DNA from: Planctomycetia bacterium
GTDB taxonomy: Bacteria > Planctomycetota > Planctomycetia > Gemmatales > Gemmataceae
DNA: 8,018 bases
NCBI GenBank assembly: GCA_022616395.1
Contig: JAKEEV010001013.1
Location: forward strand, 1 to 8,018
Direction of reading: 5' to 3'
Below are positions 5,669 to 8,018 of this stretch, one piece after another; position 1 is the stretch's first letter; every line of letters starts with the position of its first letter. The notes below the pieces were generated by a model. The model was not told the origin of the DNA. It saw only the letters and a program-made list of their open reading frames with translations, and did no database searches. The position numbers and the translations under genes were made by a program.

Positions 5669-7783
5669 TTATGCCTTCTTGCCGGTCAGTTCGTCAGCCA
5701 GTTCATTGGCATCGTAGACCTTTCGGAGAGCTTCGATGATCGCCCGGCTATCCACCGACACGGCCCGCGCCTGCTCTTCATCGAAGATGAAGTCAAGCAC
5801 CAGCGACTGAATGTTGCCGTCGAAGATCAGCCCGACAACTTCGGAATTGCGATTGATGACGGGTGAGCCGCTGTTGCCGCCGATGATGTCCGCGGTGCAG
5901 ACGAAGTTGAACGGCGTGGAGAGGTCGAGCTTGCTCTTGCGTTCGACCCAGCGCTTGGGTAACTCGAACGGCCCCTTGTTGCCTTGCTCGGCGCTGCGCT
6001 TGTAGAGTCCGTCGAAGGTCGTGAAGGGAGGAACGTCCTTGCCGTCCTCCTTGTAGCCCTTCACCGTGCCGAAGGCCAGCCGCAGAGTGAACGTTGCATC
6101 GGGATAAACCTTGTCTCCGTCCATCGCGAACTTGGCCTTTGCAAGTGCCGCATACGCTTGCCGTTTTGGTTCGTCGATTTCGGTCTCGAACCGCTTGCGA
6201 ACGGCTCGGGCAGCGGGGTCCACGATGCGCGCCAGTTCGATCATCGGATCCTTCGCGTCATCCACGGACTTCTTACCACCATTGAAGAGCGCTTCACGCA
6301 CTTTCGGATCGCGGACCTTCGTCCCGCTGATGAGTTCGTAGGCGCGATCGCGTGGTGACTTGCCGGCCAGCACCTTCTTCACCAGATCGTGGTCCGCGCC
6401 GAGGGAAGTGGCGAGGAAGGTGAGCGAATCGGCCAGCTTGATCGTCTCCAGGTCTTCGTAAATCGGCTCATCCGAGAAGAGCTGGAACTTGAGGCTCGGC
6501 AGGCGGGCGTCTCCGAACTCGCGAAGCCGCTCTCCTCCAGGCTTGGGCAACTCCTCCGAGGCGCGGAGCAGCGTGCGAGCGATCATGAACGAGTGGCAGT
6601 AGAACCCCGCGCCGCTTTCCAGGAGCGTCATTTCCTTGATGAGTTCCGCACGCAGCTTTTCCGCCTTCGCGACCGTGTCGAATGCCTTCTCCGCATCGTC
6701 CAACCACGGCAAATCGGCTCCGGGCTTGGCTGCCTTGGCGATATATTCCTTCAGCCGTTGTTCCTCCTTGACCTTTCGGCCGAACAGTCCTGGGTCCATG
6801 AGTCCAGCCAGCCCGCCGATGCGCGCCTTTCGCGAGTTCTGGATGCTGAAGAGTTCGTCTTCCGCACGCTGAGCGTTGCGCTCACTGCGACCACTCCAGG
6901 CGCCGAGCAGCACTTCGAGCCGGTTGAGCCGGGTCATGAGATACGGATAGCCGGTGTCTCGCAGATACTTCAACTCCTCGACCGTGTTTCCGCGGCTGGT
7001 GCGGCCGGGGTGCCCGGAGACGAACACCAGCTCGCCGTCCTTGCTCCCAGCAGCGCTCCACTTCAAGTAGTGTTCGCATTTGATGGGCTTGTCGTTCTCG
7101 TAGACGCGCATGAAGCACACGTCGAGGTCGAATCGCGGATATTCGAAGTTATCCGGGTCGCCTCCGAAGAACGCGATCTGCTTTTCGGGGGCAAAGACGA
7201 TGCGGATGTCGGTGTACTTCTTGAATGTGTAGAGGTGATACTGCCCGCCCGCGTAGAGCGTGACGACATCCGCTCGGATGTTCTGGTCGGGCTTGGCGGC
7301 TTCCTTTTCGATCTCCCCGATCTTGGCCTGACGCTGTTTGAACGCGTCCGCGGGAGTGGCTCCGGGCTTCACGGCCTTCTCAACATCGGCGGTCACGTCC
7401 TTGATGCCGGTGAGGACATTGAGTTCCAGCCCCTTGCACTTGAGTTCCTGGTCGCGTGTCTTGGCGTGGAAGCCATCGCGGAGGTAGTTGTTCTTCTCGG
7501 TGGAGAGTTTGGCGAGATCATCGGCTCCGACATGGTGGTTGGTCATCACGAGGCCATCGGCCGAGACGAAGCTACCAGAGCCGCCGGAGTTGAAGCGAAC
7601 GCTGGAAAGCCGGACGTGGTCGAGCCACTTGAGATCGGCTTCAAACTGGTATTTGGCTTTGAGCTGGGCGTGCGGCGGGTTGTTGAACAACCACATGCCC
7701 TCGTCGCCGTGAGTGTATTCGGGGGTCATGAACAGTCCCAGAAGGGCGGTGACAACCGCCAACAGGGGAATACGGGAGCGCAT
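5669..7783 (-). CDS. S46-family dipeptidyl-peptidase, DPP7-like, secreted
   Basis: A serine exopeptidase of clan PA that removes dipeptides from the N-termini of oligopeptides outside the cytoplasm. At 704 residues it has the usual family length (about 700-720). A signal peptide covers about 1-26 (MRSR, then IPLLAVVTALLGLFM), ahead of the family's mature start DEGMWLFNNPP. Triad: H84 in TNHHVG (81-86), D221 in DNFEYPRFDLD (211-221) and S638 in GGNSGSPVIN (635-644); the H-to-D and D-to-S spacings match known S46 enzymes. D655 and G656 (FDGN) sit where the family holds the substrate amino group and the S1 floor. Glycine there goes with DPP7-type enzymes (bulky hydrophobic P1), arginine with DPP11 (Asp/Glu). 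F213 replaces the usual Trp of the DNW-YPR motif. The start at 7783 has GGAG 8 nt upstream. An inverted repeat lies in its leader and a palindromic repeat block follows its stop. Role: peptide nutrition. Confidence 0.95.
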   Translation of the reverse strand: MRSRIPLLAVVTALLGLFMTPEYTHGDEGMWLFNNPPHAQLKAKYQFEADLKWLDHVRLSSVRFNSGGSGSFVSADGLVMTNHHVGADDLAKLSTEKNNYLRDGFHAKTRDQELKCKGLELNVLTGIKDVTADVEKAVKPGATPADAFKQRQAKIGEIEKEAAKPDQNIRADVVTLYAGGQYHLYTFKKYTDIRIVFAPEKQIAFFGGDPDNFEYPRFDLDVCFMRVYENDKPIKCEHYLKWSAAGSKDGELVFVSGHPGRTSRGNTVEELKYLRDTGYPYLMTRLNRLEVLLGAWSGRSERNAQRAEDELFSIQNSRKARIGGLAGLMDPGLFGRKVKEEQRLKEYIAKAAKPGADLPWLDDAEKAFDTVAKAEKLRAELIKEMTLLESGAGFYCHSFMIARTLLRASEELPKPGGERLREFGDARLPSLKFQLFSDEPIYEDLETIKLADSLTFLATSLGADHDLVKKVLAGKSPRDRAYELISGTKVRDPKVREALFNGGKKSVDDAKDPMIELARIVDPAARAVRKRFETEIDEPKRQAYAALAKAKFAMDGDKVYPDATFTLRLAFGTVKGYKEDGKDVPPFTTFDGLYKRSAEQGNKGPFELPKRWVERKSKLDLSTPFNFVCTADIIGGNSGSPVINRNSEVVGLIFDGNIQSLVLDFIFDEEQARAVSVDSRAIIEALRKVYDANELADELTGKKA

Positions 7784-7802
7784 GAGAGCTTCTCCGTGCT
7801 GT

Positions 7803-7841
7803 GTTATGAGAACGGTGCTGGGGCAGGGATGTTCTCATAAC
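7803..7841. promoter_or_regulatory. Perfect 11-bp inverted repeat in the S46 upstream region
   Basis: GTTATGAGAAC (7803-7813) and GTTCTCATAAC (7831-7841) are exact reverse complements separated by 17 bp, lying 20-58 nt before the S46 start. Each arm is itself a small dyad of the form GTT-N5-AAC, and arm centres are 28 bp apart. It could be a pair of operator half-sites, or an 11-bp stem with a 17-nt loop in the 5' untranslated RNA just before the ribosome site. No T-run follows, so it is not a standard terminator. Confidence 0.55.
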
Positions 7842-7952
7842 GGCGAGTGAATACCCGGCGTGCGAGTTGGATCGCCGGTGGCTCATCATCATAGCCGCCA
7901 GAAGCCAAAAAGCCCACGGAAAGGACGAACAGGCATGATCGCAAGCGCGGAA

Positions 7953-8018
7953 TCAGGTGGGCATGCCCACCAGCCCCGCGTCGAGGTCGAACCACGGGTT
8001 GGTGGAGTCGAGGGTGAA
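7953..8018 (-). CDS. 3' end of an unidentified gene (last 21 codons)
   Basis: Reading from the right edge on the - strand gives 21 sense codons and a TGA at 7955-7953. All 21 codons end in G or C, which is strong coding signal in this composition. The peptide contains STNPWFDLD and ends AGLVGMPT. It is too short to name a family. It is followed by 169 nt without a gene before the S46 start, so the two need not be co-transcribed. Confidence 0.6.
   Translation of the reverse strand, partial: FTLDSTNPWFDLDAGLVGMPT

Noticed and set aside
6389..7840. A long open frame on the + strand (483 codons) opposite the S46 gene
   Set aside because: It is the mirror of a high-GC coding sequence; the S46 frame has complete catalytic motifs, signal peptide and ribosome site, while the antisense protein shows no recognisable domain.
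7842..7952. Promoter for the S46 gene (a TATGAT hexamer on the - strand)
   Set aside because: No acceptable -35 partner at 16-18 nt; planctomycete promoters cannot be called reliably by eye.
7957..7970. GTGGGCATGCCCAC, a perfect 14-bp palindrome
   Set aside because: It lies inside the last codons of the partial gene (VGMP) and has no T-run; codon content explains it.

Overview
The window reads like a piece of a GC-rich planctomycete chromosome, most likely a Gemmata-type member of the Gemmataceae. The basis is a high share of G/C in third codon positions, paired small proteins opening with an MPIT...CxCG...CPxC zinc ribbon (a style common in that phylum), an S46 dipeptidyl-peptidase, and a TssM/IcmF-like protein. 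The placement is an inference from protein style, because no rRNA or other marker gene is present.

Layout: one gene on the + strand at the left edge, probably missing its 5' end (up to 1352), encodes a short TssM/IcmF-like membrane protein that lacks the large periplasmic half. Everything else is on the - strand. From right to left, in the direction of transcription, these are: the last 21 codons of an unidentified gene (8018-7953); a secreted S46 serine dipeptidyl-peptidase (7783-5669); two tandem paralogous zinc-ribbon proteins (5444-4845, with two membrane segments, and 4720-4472, soluble); an intrinsic terminator (4363-4390); a dihydrolipoyl dehydrogenase (4312-2894); and a two-gene module of an unrecognised protein (2801-2136) followed 3 nt later by a PIN-domain nuclease (2132 or 2101 down to 1433). 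The PIN gene and the TssM-like gene converge, with 80 nt between their stops.

Non-coding content: an 11-bp perfect inverted repeat just upstream of the S46 ribosome-binding site; a 106-bp repeat block (20-bp perfect inverted arms plus three 18-nt tandem units) just after the S46 stop; a 29-nt block with conserved ends at nearly the same distance from both zinc-ribbon start codons; and a strong hairpin terminator between the zinc-ribbon pair and lpd.

The genes do not form one pathway. The S46 enzyme and Lpd are ordinary catabolic/housekeeping functions, and the zinc-ribbon pair is a lineage-specific duplication of unknown role. The unknown gene plus PIN module, set in locally lower-GC DNA, is the most plausible accessory (toxin-antitoxin or defence-like) element. 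The PIN gene appears to carry a +1 frameshift near its 5' end: the ATG with a good Shine-Dalgarno lies in a different frame from the catalytic body.
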